Positions 25,924 to 33,716 of a DNA stretch of 64,000 bases are shown in pieces. This stretch comes from JBHGBM01 sp041946965. GTDB taxonomy: Bacteria > Acidobacteriota > Terriglobia > Bryobacterales > Bryobacteraceae. The stretch covers positions 1 to 64,000 of the forward strand of contig JBHGBM010000008.1 of NCBI GenBank assembly GCA_041946965.1, read 5' to 3'. Position 1 is the first letter of the stretch. Every line of letters starts with the position of its first letter. The position numbers were made by a program, and so were the translations under genes. The notes beneath the pieces are model-generated. The model made no database searches, had not been told where the DNA came from, and worked only from the letters and a program-made list of their open reading frames with translations.

Positions 25924-27114
25924 TTATTTTGCCAGCGCGCGCTCAACCTCCCGCGGTTCTTTGGGGAGCCCGGCGCTCAACACGCGGGCCCCACGCGCCG
26001 TAACCAGCACGGTATCCTCGATACGCACCGCGAGTTCTTCCTCGGGAATGTAGATGCCCGGCTCCACGGTGATGACCATGCCCTCGGCGAGCGGCACGGA
26101 GTTGTCCGCGCCGTCGTGCACGTCGAGCCCCACGTGATGGCTCACGCCGTGGGCGGAGTAGCGGGCGTAGCCGCCGTGTGCGTCCATATACTCGCGAGAA
26201 ACGCGCGTCAGGTCCGCGAGAGTGACGCCCGGCTTCACGGCCGCAATGGTGGCTTTCTGGGCGCCCAGCACCACCTCGTAGACTTCGCGCTGCCGTTTGG
26301 TGAACAAGCCGTTCACCGGGACGGTGCGGGTGACGTCGGAGGCATACCCGCCGCACTGGGCGGCGGCGTCCATCACCACCAGTTCGCCGGCGTCCATGCG
26401 GCGTATATTACGCCAGTAATGCAGAATGAGGCCGGCGGGTCCCGAGCCCACGATGGAGGGGAAGGCCGCGCCCTCGCACCCACGGTCGAGAAACGCGGCC
26501 ATCAGGGTCGCCGCGAGCTGGTATTCATACAATCCGGGGGCGGCGCGCCTCCACGCCTCGCGGTGCGCGGCGATGGTAACTTCGGTGGCGTGTTCGATGG
26601 CGGCAAGCTCGCTGGGCGACTTGCGCATCCGCAAAGCGGCCAGCGCGGGGGCGGCGTTGCCCACTTCCCGCAAGGGAGCGAGAGCCTTCAGCCGCGCCAC
26701 GGCGCGCTCCCCAACCGTGTAAAGGCGAGGGTAGCGGTCCAACGCCGCACGCAATTCCGATTCGATCTTCTGGGGCGGCAGCACCGCGCCGAAACCCTGG
26801 GGATCGGCAATTTTTCCGTAGTACCGTTCCCTGCGCTCGTCGGCGGGCGGAAAGAACAGAATGTCGGCCGGCGGCGCGATCAGCAGGACCGCACCGGGCT
26901 CCTGCCACCCGGTGAGGTAGAAGAAATTGGAATCCTGCACGAAGGCCGAGCGGCCATCGCCCTCCTGCCCGGTGCGCCCGAACAGCACGATGGCGGCATT
27001 GGGCAGGGCTTTGACCAGGGCGGTGCGGCGTTCCCGATGCACGTCGGCGGCAGCGGCCCACACAGACCCCTGAGCCGCGATCAGGATCGCGCCCACCAGC
27101 CTGAAGATGTGCAT
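25924..27114 (-). CDS. Exported Xaa-Pro aminopeptidase (M24B)
   Basis: Encodes 396 residues beginning with a signal peptide (MHIFRLVGAILIAAQGSVWAAA). The N-terminal creatinase-like domain contains FLFGRTGQ-type VLFGRTGQEGDGRSAF and DSNFFYLTGWQEPGAVLLI. The pita-bread catalytic domain shows the five metal ligands: VMDAAAQCGGYASDVTRTVPV (two Asp), HGVSHHVGLDVHD (His), VTVEPGIYIP (Glu) and VRIEDTVLVT (Glu). It would remove N-terminal residues next to proline, probably in the periplasm. Members of this type are usually cytoplasmic in proteobacteria; export is inferred from the leader. It lies 3 bp upstream of the kinase gene, same strand. Confidence 0.93.
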   Translation of the reverse strand: MHIFRLVGAILIAAQGSVWAAAADVHRERRTALVKALPNAAIVLFGRTGQEGDGRSAFVQDSNFFYLTGWQEPGAVLLIAPPADILFFPPADERRERYYGKIADPQGFGAVLPPQKIESELRAALDRYPRLYTVGERAVARLKALAPLREVGNAAPALAALRMRKSPSELAAIEHATEVTIAAHREAWRRAAPGLYEYQLAATLMAAFLDRGCEGAAFPSIVGSGPAGLILHYWRNIRRMDAGELVVMDAAAQCGGYASDVTRTVPVNGLFTKRQREVYEVVLGAQKATIAAVKPGVTLADLTRVSREYMDAHGGYARYSAHGVSHHVGLDVHDGADNSVPLAEGMVITVEPGIYIPEEELAVRIEDTVLVTARGARVLSAGLPKEPREVERALAK

Positions 27115-27128
27115 TAAAGCCTAGTATA
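27115..27128 (-). promoter_or_regulatory. -10-like box upstream of Xaa-Pro aminopeptidase
   Basis: On the minus strand TATACT (plus coordinates 27123-27128) lies 8 nt before ATG 27114 with no Shine-Dalgarno sequence in the gap. It is another case of a -10-like box almost touching a start codon in this window. Confidence 0.4.
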
Positions 27129-27266
27129 GCAACGCTGCCGGGCACCCCCCGGCCATGTAATTTCTGCGTGTAACTGATACAGGCCCGGCGGTTCCGAACC
27201 TGCCGCACCGGTACGAAAACGCGTATTTGCGTTACCGGGATGTCCGGCGCTTCACCGTTCCGGCGA

Positions 27267-27283
27267 TTGGCAAATACCTTGCT
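27267..27283 (+). promoter_or_regulatory. Sigma-54-type promoter candidate
   Basis: TTGGCAAATACCTTGCT matches the -24/-12 sigma-54 pattern: GG at 27269-27270 and GC at 27281-27282 with exactly 10 nt between, TGGCA at the -24 and TTGCT at the -12 element. It points rightward, where no plus-strand gene follows; it would make an RNA antisense to the small gene at 27368-27583. A single match of this kind can occur by chance. Confidence 0.35.
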
Positions 27284-27367
27284 CACTAAACCACAGTTGA
27301 AGTGGCGCGAACCGGTGGGCCGGTTCTTCCGATCCGCAAGGAAAGGACAGGCTGTCCCACCGGTTGT

Positions 27368-27583
27368 TCATTTCGGCTCGACCGGAATGCCCGCACGCGC
27401 CAGAACCCGCCTCACCTCTTCCGGCCGCAACCGCGAGGCGTCAAACTCGACGGCCAGGCCGGCGTCATCGTATTCGCGTTTGATGCGCACAATTCCGTAG
27501 ATCGTGTGGGCATCGCTGATGCGGGCCTTCATGGCGTCGTCCAGAGGCACCGGGAGACGGAAGCGGATCTGCACGCGGGTCAT
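27368..27583 (-). CDS. Small conserved-looking protein downstream of thiD
   Basis: A 71-residue protein (MTRVQIRFRLPVPLDDAMKA to RVLARAGIPVEPK). Its predicted alternation of strands and helices, with a C-terminal SRLRPEEVRRVLARAG helix, resembles a ferredoxin-like beta-alpha-beta unit as in heavy-metal-associated domains, but the CxxC metal motif is absent. It lies 20 bp downstream of thiD on the same strand and is likely co-transcribed with it. I do not recognise a family; function unknown. Confidence 0.65.
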   Translation of the reverse strand: MTRVQIRFRLPVPLDDAMKARISDAHTIYGIVRIKREYDDAGLAVEFDASRLRPEEVRRVLARAGIPVEPK

Positions 27584-27603
27584 CCCTGACAGAATAGCGC
27601 AGG

Positions 27604-28386
27604 TTATTCGGCCGGCGCGTGGTGATTCACGGGCCCGGCGCCGCCGCCCAGCGCCGGGTTGGTGCGGATGGCCTCCGTGATGTAACGCTTGGCGCGCTCA
27701 ATGGACCGTTCCAGGGAAAGCCCCAGAGCGAGCGATGCCGTGATGGCCGCCGAGTACGTGCAGCCCGTGCCGTGGGTGTGGCGCGTCTGGATGCGCGGGG
27801 CGTGGAACTCGCGGAAGGCGCGGCCGTCATAGAGCACGTCTGTGGCGTCTCCGGCCAGGTGGCCGCCCTTCACCAGCACGGCATGCGGACCCATGGCGCG
27901 AATGCGGCGGGCGGCTTCCCGCACGGCCCGCGCATCGCGGATTTCCATTCCGGCCAGCGCCTCGGCCTCGGGAATGTTGGGGGTAGCGAGGAAAGCGAGC
28001 GGCAGCAGGCGGCGGCGAAGCGCAAGGGCGGCGCCGGCGGCGGCCAGCGGCAGCCCGTGCTTGCTGATCATGACCGGATCCACCACCAACGGGAAGTTAA
28101 ATGCGGCGGCAGCTTCCGCCACCGCCTCCACAACCGCCGCCGAGCCCAGCGCGCCGGTTTTGGCTGCCAGGGGAGGGATGTCCTCCACCGCGGTCCGGAT
28201 CTGCTGGAGGACCAGGTCGGGGGCCACGCATTCCACCCGGTCCACACGGAGAGTGTTCTGGACGGTCAGCAGCGTGATGGCGGCTTCCCCGTAGACGCCG
28301 AACTGGTGAAACGTCTTCAGGTCCGCCTGGACGCCCGCTCCGCCGCTGGGATCGGAACCGGCGATGGTGAGCGCTACCGGAGGCAT
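27604..28386 (-). CDS. thiD: Hydroxymethylpyrimidine/phosphomethylpyrimidine kinase
   Basis: From ATG 28386 the protein has 260 residues, normal for ThiD. It starts with the family signature ALTIAGSDPSGGAGVQADLKTFHQFG, continues with YGEAAITLLTVQNT, VVDPVMISKHGLPL and HAVLVKGGHLAGDATDVLYDG, and ends with the ribokinase-fold anion hole HGTGCTYSAAITASLA. It phosphorylates HMP and then HMP-P in thiamine synthesis. An upstream in-frame GTG/ATG region (to 28422) exists, but conservation begins at 28386. No thiamin-pyrophosphate riboswitch consensus is visible; two hairpins lie in the leader. It follows the NHL gene on the same strand. Confidence 0.94.
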   Translation of the reverse strand: MPPVALTIAGSDPSGGAGVQADLKTFHQFGVYGEAAITLLTVQNTLRVDRVECVAPDLVLQQIRTAVEDIPPLAAKTGALGSAAVVEAVAEAAAAFNFPLVVDPVMISKHGLPLAAAGAALALRRRLLPLAFLATPNIPEAEALAGMEIRDARAVREAARRIRAMGPHAVLVKGGHLAGDATDVLYDGRAFREFHAPRIQTRHTHGTGCTYSAAITASLALGLSLERSIERAKRYITEAIRTNPALGGGAGPVNHHAPAE

Positions 28387-28395
28387 GGCAATCGA

Positions 28396-28438
28396 TGAGC
28401 CGGACGGCTCACTCCGAAGCACCGCTCTCTGGCGGTGC
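28396..28438 (-). promoter_or_regulatory. Two tandem hairpins in the thiD leader / after the NHL gene
   Basis: Hairpin 1 is GCACCGC (28419-28425) with GCGGTGC (28432-28438), a perfect 7 bp stem with a 6 nt loop. Hairpin 2 is TGAGCC (28396-28401) with GGCTCA (28406-28411), a 6 bp stem with a 4 nt loop, ending 9 nt before the thiD ATG. Neither is followed by a T-run, so they are not a standard terminator. They could be an attenuator, a processing site or a REP-like element. Confidence 0.45.
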
Positions 28439-28467
28439 GCAGGACACTCACCCAGTTTAACAGCCCG

Positions 28468-31092
28468 CTACGGCGAGACCGCGATCGTTACGCCTGGCGG
28501 GCTGACGGCACCGCCGGCCGCCACATCCACCTCCAGCGTGCCGAAGGGTGCGAATCCCGAAGGAACGCGGGCATTGATCTGAAACACCCCCGGAAGCCCC
28601 GGTGCGGGGCCGCTCCATACAATCTCCGCCTCGTGGCCCGCGATGCGCACGACCGGCCGCAGCCCGCCGTCCCCGGTGCCGAACAGGGAGATCAGGGATC
28701 CACGGGGCGCCGGCCGATCCGGCCCGTTGCGAGCCCCGTCCTCGTTGAAGGCTGCCGCCTGGCCGCTTCCGCCGGCGAGTGTGAACAGGCCCGGGGCAGC
28801 CGCTACGACGGGCGCTTCCGCGCGCCCGAGCAGGCCGCCGTTCCCCAGCACCTCCACCGTCGTGGTGGAACGCGCGAACGCCGCCGGTGCCAGCACCGTG
28901 GAGCTTGAAATCTGCTGCGCGGCCACGCCGTCGAACAGCACCTTGGCGCCCGCAGGCACCCGCACACCCAAGAGTTGCCCGGGCGCCACCGGCCCGGCTT
29001 TCAGGGTCGCGGCGTGCCACAGTTCCACGCTGGCAACGTACTCCACCGGCTCCGGCTCAAGAAAAGGCATGAGCTTGCGGACGCGATGGTTCAGGGTGTC
29101 GGCCACGTAGACGTTGCCCGAACCGTCGAGCAGGACGGACCAGGGATAATTCAGGCAGGCGGCGGCCGCCGGCCCGTCATCGCCGCAGAAACCCGCCACA
29201 CCGGTGCCGGCCAGAGTGGTGATGATGCCGTCCGGCCCCACTCTGCGGACGCGGTGGTTGCCGGAGTCGGCGATGTAGAGGTTGCGGTCGCCATCGAGTG
29301 CGACGCCGCGCGGGGTATCGAGCGCGGCTTTGAGGGCCGCGACGCCGTCGCCCGAGAATCCCGCTTTGCCCGTTCCGGCTACCGTGGTGATTATCCCTGC
29401 CGAGTCCACTTTCCGAATGGCGTGATTCCCCGCGTCGGCGATGTAGAGATTCCCGGCGGCGTCGAGCGCCAACGCCGAGGGTTCATTCAGTTGCGCCTGG
29501 GCCGCCGCGCCCCCATCGCCCGAGTAGCCCTGGGTGCCGTTGCCGGCCAGGGTGCGCGCGGCGCCGGCGGCATCCAGGACCAGAATGCGGTGATGAAGCG
29601 AATCGGCCAGGTAGATGGTTCCGCGCGGGTCCGCGATGGCGGCCAGGGGCGCCCAGAGCGGCGCGAGCAGGGCGGGCCCGCCGTCGGCGCCCCGTCCGGA
29701 GATCACCCCGCTGCCCGCCACGGTCCGGATGGCCCCTTCCGGCCGCGCCAGTCGCACGCGATCGTTGCCGGTATCGGCAATGAACAAGTTGCCGGACGCC
29801 TCTACGGCCACACCGCGCGGGCGGGTGAGCAGCGCGGCGGCGGCCAGACCTCCGTCGCCGGCAAAACCCGCCGCGCCGGCGCCCGCCACGGTGGAGATCA
29901 GCCCGTCGCGCGACAACCTGCGGATGCGGTTCGTGCCCGCGTCGGCGATGTAGAGATTCCCGGGAAGATCCATGGCGAGGCCCGAGGGTTCGTTCAGGTG
30001 CGCGCGCACCGCCGGGCCGCCGTCGCCCACCGCCGCGGTGTAGGCGTCGCCCGCGACCCTGGCGATGGTCCCGTTGCGCGCCACTTTCCGGACACGGCGG
30101 CCGTCGGCCAGGTACATGTTGCCGGCGGCGTCCAGCACCAGGTCGGCCAGCGCGGCGGAAAGCCGGGCATCCTTGGCCCAGCCGCCATCGCCACCGTAGC
30201 CCGGCACCGTGGTTCCCGCATAGATTTCGAAGATCGTGCGGGAACGGAAACGGCGGATGTACGGCAGTGCCCGCTCCAGCACGTAAAGGTACTGGCCATC
30301 GGAGGCGAGCGCGACCGGAAGGCCGAGATCCGGGCCGTCACTGCCGCCCAGAAAAGTAAAGATCACGCCGCTGGGGGGCACGCTCCTTACCCTGCGGTTC
30401 TGCGTATCGGCGATGTAGAGCACGCCGTTCGGGTCGAAGGCGAGCCCGGCGGGTGCGTTGAGTTGCGCCGCGGCTGCCGGCCCGCCGTCGCCGCTCATGC
30501 CCGCCACGCCCGTCCCGGCGTAGGTCGAGATCCTGCCGTCCCGCGTCACGCGGCGTATGCGATGTCCTTCGAACTCGGCGATGTAGAGGTTGCCCGCGGC
30601 GTCCAGCGCCACGTTGCGCGGCGACATGAGCTGCGCCGCCGTGGCCGGCCCGCCGTCTCCGCGGGATCCTTTCTCGCCGGTGCCCGCCACCGTGGCGATG
30701 AGCCCGTCCGTGCCGATACGCCGCACGCGGTGGTTGGCCAGGTCCGCGACGAACAGGTTGCCCGCGCCGTCAACCGCCAGCCCGTACGGCAGGTTGAGTT
30801 CGGCCCCGGCCGCCGGACCGCCATCGCCGCCCGCGCCCGCTTTCCCGGTGCCCGCCACCGTATAGATGCGGCCCGAAGGCGTGATCTTGCGGATGCGGTG
30901 CGAGTCCGTCTCGGCTACATAAACGTTGCCCTGCCGGTCCACGGCTATGCCTTGCGGCGGGTTTAGCTGCGCCATGAGAGCCGGTATGCCGTCGAGGGCC
31001 GGGTCGCTGCCCGCCACCGTCTCGATGCGATAGCTCACTCCGGCCGCGGCTACGGCGCAGGCGGCCAGAAGGAGAAGGGGGACGCGGGACAT
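28468..31092 (-). CDS. Secreted NHL-repeat beta-propeller protein with Solibacter-type C-terminal domain
   Basis: An 874-residue secreted protein with signal peptide MSRVPLLLLAACAVAAAG. Residues about 40-660 consist of 12 tandem units of roughly 56 residues, each with an L-x-x-P-x-G-[LV]-A-x-D-x-x-G-N-[LV]-Y-[IV]-A-[DE] core, an HR-[IV]-R-[RK] strand, a G-x-I-x-T-x-A-G-T-G strand and a GDGGPA turn. This suggests one 12-bladed or two 6-bladed propellers. The last 200 residues include GSLISLFGTGDGGL and GVFQINARVPSGFAPFG, resembling the C-terminal domain repeatedly found in Solibacter secreted proteins (TIGR03437 type), here rather divergent. Likely binds an extracellular ligand or polymer. Divergent from the matrixin-like gene. 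Confidence 0.9.
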   Translation of the reverse strand: MSRVPLLLLAACAVAAAGVSYRIETVAGSDPALDGIPALMAQLNPPQGIAVDRQGNVYVAETDSHRIRKITPSGRIYTVAGTGKAGAGGDGGPAAGAELNLPYGLAVDGAGNLFVADLANHRVRRIGTDGLIATVAGTGEKGSRGDGGPATAAQLMSPRNVALDAAGNLYIAEFEGHRIRRVTRDGRISTYAGTGVAGMSGDGGPAAAAQLNAPAGLAFDPNGVLYIADTQNRRVRSVPPSGVIFTFLGGSDGPDLGLPVALASDGQYLYVLERALPYIRRFRSRTIFEIYAGTTVPGYGGDGGWAKDARLSAALADLVLDAAGNMYLADGRRVRKVARNGTIARVAGDAYTAAVGDGGPAVRAHLNEPSGLAMDLPGNLYIADAGTNRIRRLSRDGLISTVAGAGAAGFAGDGGLAAAALLTRPRGVAVEASGNLFIADTGNDRVRLARPEGAIRTVAGSGVISGRGADGGPALLAPLWAPLAAIADPRGTIYLADSLHHRILVLDAAGAARTLAGNGTQGYSGDGGAAAQAQLNEPSALALDAAGNLYIADAGNHAIRKVDSAGIITTVAGTGKAGFSGDGVAALKAALDTPRGVALDGDRNLYIADSGNHRVRRVGPDGIITTLAGTGVAGFCGDDGPAAAACLNYPWSVLLDGSGNVYVADTLNHRVRKLMPFLEPEPVEYVASVELWHAATLKAGPVAPGQLLGVRVPAGAKVLFDGVAAQQISSSTVLAPAAFARSTTTVEVLGNGGLLGRAEAPVVAAAPGLFTLAGGSGQAAAFNEDGARNGPDRPAPRGSLISLFGTGDGGLRPVVRIAGHEAEIVWSGPAPGLPGVFQINARVPSGFAPFGTLEVDVAAGGAVSPPGVTIAVSP
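29100..31020 (-). repeat. Twelve tandem NHL-type repeats (about 168 bp units)
   Basis: Within the NHL protein gene the coding sequence for the propeller repeats about every 168 bp. Units three, seven, ten and eleven are among the most alike at protein level (for instance the A-G-N-L-Y-I-A-D core and GDGGPA turns), while units four to six deviate most and one lacks the GDGG turn. This is ordinary internal gene duplication, not mobile DNA. Confidence 0.85.
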
Positions 31093-31172
31093 AATTCTGG
31101 CTTGTGAATTGGTTCCGCGGAGTTAAACAAATTCTCACTGGAAACGAAGAGCATCTCAGGGACGTTTTTCGG

Positions 31173-32885
31173 ATGCGGCTTCAGGCACTGGCGCTCGGAT
31201 GGGGTTTGATGGTGTTCCCCGGCCTTCTCTCCGCCGCCGGAGGCATCCGGCTCAAGACCCGGAACCTCGAGCCGGATGCCCTTCAGGCCTCCTTGCACGC
31301 TCCCGTGAAACGGCTCGCGCCAGGGCGATTGCACTACATGGTGCAAGCGCCCGCCGAGGAGGTCGATCGGGCCGGCGCGCGGGTGACCGGACGGATCTCG
31401 GGATCCGTCGTGGTGGTGTCGGGCCCTGACGACCTGCCCGAACGGCTGGAGGCGCCGGCCGCAGCCGGCAGGCTGATGCCCGCCGACAAGCTCAGCCCCG
31501 CGCTGGCCGACCCTGGCCTTTCCGCGTGGCTGGCCGAGTTCCACACCGATGTGACGCCCGAGGAGGCTCGGGAAATCGTCCTGCTGGCGGCTCTCGATCC
31601 CCTGCCGCATCCCGACCTGCTGCCCAACCAGTTGCTGGTCGCCGGAGACGCGGAGCACGTGGCCGCGCTGGCGGAATGGGACGAGGTCGCCTACATTTTC
31701 CCGGCGAGCGCGGATCTGGTTGCGGGCGAACGGGTGGCGGGCTGTGCCGGAGCGCTGCTCGGCGGCGAGGCCATCGGACAGTACGTGAAAGTAGGGCAGG
31801 GGTGGCCCTCCTCCGGTCCCGACGGTGCCGCCCTGGGCTACTTCATTGAGAGCCTGACGGAGAAGATCCCGCGCTCGACGGCCGAATCGGAGGTCGTACG
31901 GGCGCTCAACGAGTGGGCCAAGCATGCGCGCATCACGTTCCGCGCCGCGGAGCGGGCCAGCGCGCCGCGCGCCGTCACGGTGCTTTTCGGGCGCCGCGAG
32001 CACGGCGACCGCTACCCGTTCGACGGCCCCGGCCGGGTGCTGGCCCACACCTACTATCCCGCGCCGCCGAATCCCGAGCCGCTGGCCGGCGACATGCACT
32101 TCGATTCCGATGAGGACTGGCACGCAGGCGCCGCCGTGGACCTGTTCACGGTGGCGCTGCACGAAGCGGGGCACGCGCTCGGCTTGGGGCACTCGGACCG
32201 TCCCGGCGCCGTGATGTACCCGTATTACCGCCAGGCAGCCGCGCTAGGCGCCGACGATATCGCGGGCATACGCGAACTCTATGGCGGCCGCGACCAGGCG
32301 CCGCAGCCTGCCGCACTGGAATTGGAGATCGCTAACGCGCCCGCAGCCACCACCGCCGCAAGCATTGCCCTGAGCGGAACGGTGCGCAATGCGCAGGGTG
32401 CGGTGGAGGTGAGTTGGGCCAGCGATCGCGGCTCGTACGGCCGCGCGAGCGGCGGCGCCGGCTGGACCATTCCGGCGCTGCCTCTCAGCCTGGGCATGAA
32501 CCGGATCACGGTCACGGCGCGCGAGGCGGCGGGCCGCACGGCTTCGCGCACGCTTAGCATCACCCGCCAGAATGAAGCTCAACTGCCCACGCCGCCGCCC
32601 ACGCGGCCGGCCGGTGGCGGAGCGCCGCCTTCGCTGCGCATCACGTACCCGGTTGCGAGCATTTTCTCCACCGCGCAGCCCTCTATCACGGTGCGCGGCA
32701 CGGCCTCGGCGAGCGCGGCCGAAATCGTCTGGTCGAACTCCACGGGCGGCGCGGGGAAAGCCACGGGCACGGCCGCGTGGGCGGCGGATGTGCCGCTGAT
32801 CCAGGGCACCAACACCATTACGGTGCGGGCGCTCGATGCGGCGGGCGCCTCTTCGTGGCGCGCGATTACGGTGGTGCGCCGCTGA
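31173..32885 (+). CDS. Secreted matrixin-like metalloprotease with C-terminal Ig/Big-like domains
   Basis: I start at ATG 31173, which gives a signal peptide (MRLQALALGWGLMVFPGLLSAAGG) and 570 residues; an ATG at 31104 would add 23 residues and bury the signal. A prodomain-like region (about 25-215) precedes a matrixin domain with VALHEAGHALGLGHSDRPGAVMYPYY, the full zinc motif HExxHxxGxxH plus Met-turn, and DIAGIRELYGG after it. Two beta-sandwich repeats follow (about 380-460 and 485-565), each with S-x-A-S-x-x-x-x-[IV]-x-W-x-S and a final TASRTLSITRQ / SSWRAITVVRR strand, like glucodextranase B or Ig-like modules. Divergent from the NHL gene (80 bp gap); its stop touches the SDR gene. Confidence 0.88.
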   Translation: MRLQALALGWGLMVFPGLLSAAGGIRLKTRNLEPDALQASLHAPVKRLAPGRLHYMVQAPAEEVDRAGARVTGRISGSVVVVSGPDDLPERLEAPAAAGRLMPADKLSPALADPGLSAWLAEFHTDVTPEEAREIVLLAALDPLPHPDLLPNQLLVAGDAEHVAALAEWDEVAYIFPASADLVAGERVAGCAGALLGGEAIGQYVKVGQGWPSSGPDGAALGYFIESLTEKIPRSTAESEVVRALNEWAKHARITFRAAERASAPRAVTVLFGRREHGDRYPFDGPGRVLAHTYYPAPPNPEPLAGDMHFDSDEDWHAGAAVDLFTVALHEAGHALGLGHSDRPGAVMYPYYRQAAALGADDIAGIRELYGGRDQAPQPAALELEIANAPAATTAASIALSGTVRNAQGAVEVSWASDRGSYGRASGGAGWTIPALPLSLGMNRITVTAREAAGRTASRTLSITRQNEAQLPTPPPTRPAGGGAPPSLRITYPVASIFSTAQPSITVRGTASASAAEIVWSNSTGGAGKATGTAAWAADVPLIQGTNTITVRALDAAGASSWRAITVVRR

Positions 32886-33677
32886 TCACCAGGCGGTCCA
32901 GCCGCCATCCACCACCAGGTTCTGGCCGGTCACGTAGCGCGAGGCGTCGGACGCCAGGAACACTACCGCGCCCTTTAGGTCGCTCTCGCCGCCCATGCGC
33001 CCGAGAGGGGTCTTGTGGCGGTAGTTGGCCACGAACACGTCTTCGTAATCCGGCCGCTCGTGGAAGGCGGGGTTGTAAAAGCCGCCCGGCGTGATGGCGT
33101 TCACCCGCACCCCGTCGGGCGCGAGATAAGTGGCCAGCCAGCGCGTGAACTGGATGACGCCCGCTTTGGCCGGACCGTAGTTGCAGGGATTGTCGATGCC
33201 GCTGCGGCCGTAGATGCGGTGGTCGGGCGAGACCATTCCGTAGATGCTGGCGATGTTCACGATGGCCCCGCGCCCGGCCGCCCGCATGGCCGGCGCCACG
33301 GCCTGCGAACACAGGAAGGTGCTGGTGAGCGCGCCGCGCGCGGCGGATTCGAACTCGGCGGCGCTCATCTGCTCGAAGCGTGCGGCCGCGCCGGAATAGG
33401 CGTTATTGACCAGGATGTCGATGCGTCCGGATTGCGCCAGGACCATCTCGGCCATGCGGCGCACCGAGGCCTCGCCGGTCACATCCACCTGAACCGCGGA
33501 CCCGCCGGGGAGCGACTCGGCTTTGCGCCGGCACTTTTCCAGGTCGCGCGAGGCCACCACCACGCGCGCGCCGGCTTCGGCCAGCGCGTCGCACATCTGG
33601 CCGCCCAGTTTGCCGGCGCCGCCGGTCACGATGGCCACGCGCTCCCGCAGATCGAAGAGCTCGCGAATATGTGGCAT
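32886..33677 (-). CDS. Short-chain dehydrogenase/reductase
   Basis: A 263-residue classical SDR. The cofactor site is VAIVTGGAGKLGGQMCDALAEAG (TGxxxGxG), followed by DILVNNAYSG (NNA motif), NIASIYG with the catalytic Ser, and the active-site pair YGPAKAG (YxxxK). The C-terminus has FLASDASRYVTGQNLVVDGGWTAW, the standard SDR ending. It would oxidise or reduce a hydroxyl/keto group with NAD(P). The GxxxGxG Asp/Arg selectivity after strand two (VVVASRDLEKC) suggests NADP use. Convergent with the matrixin gene (stops adjacent) and divergent from the M20 gene with a 38 bp gap. Substrate unknown. Confidence 0.94.
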   Translation of the reverse strand: MPHIRELFDLRERVAIVTGGAGKLGGQMCDALAEAGARVVVASRDLEKCRRKAESLPGGSAVQVDVTGEASVRRMAEMVLAQSGRIDILVNNAYSGAAARFEQMSAAEFESAARGALTSTFLCSQAVAPAMRAAGRGAIVNIASIYGMVSPDHRIYGRSGIDNPCNYGPAKAGVIQFTRWLATYLAPDGVRVNAITPGGFYNPAFHERPDYEDVFVANYRHKTPLGRMGGESDLKGAVVFLASDASRYVTGQNLVVDGGWTAW

Positions 33678-33702
33678 TTCAGTTAACCCGAAGCTGGTAG
33701 CA

Positions 33703-33716
33703 TATCATCGAGACGA
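33703..33716 (+). promoter_or_regulatory. -10-like box upstream of M20 hydrolase (leaderless candidate)
   Basis: TATCAT at 33703-33708 is 7 nt before ATG 33716; the short gap contains no Shine-Dalgarno sequence. The expected transcription start would be one base before the start codon. Confidence 0.45.

Larger units (their letters stand above)
27115..27367. other. Longest intergenic region (about 250 bp)
   Basis: This gap between the aminopeptidase and a small minus-strand gene has no credible reading frame or tRNA. It holds a minus-strand -10-like box at 27123-27128, a plus-strand sigma-54-like element at 27267-27283, and two short inverted repeats at about 27310-27327 (GAACCGG-TGGG-CCGGTTC) and 27347-27359 (GGACAG/CTGTCC type). 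It may carry a small RNA or long untranslated leader. Confidence 0.5.

Noticed and set aside
27115..27367. tRNA or other structural RNA gene in the largest gap
   Set aside because: No cloverleaf, T-loop consensus or CCA end could be drawn; only short hairpins were found.
28387..28467. TPP riboswitch in the thiD leader
   Set aside because: The leader is only about 80 nt and lacks the CUGAGA and other conserved core bases; only two simple hairpins are present.
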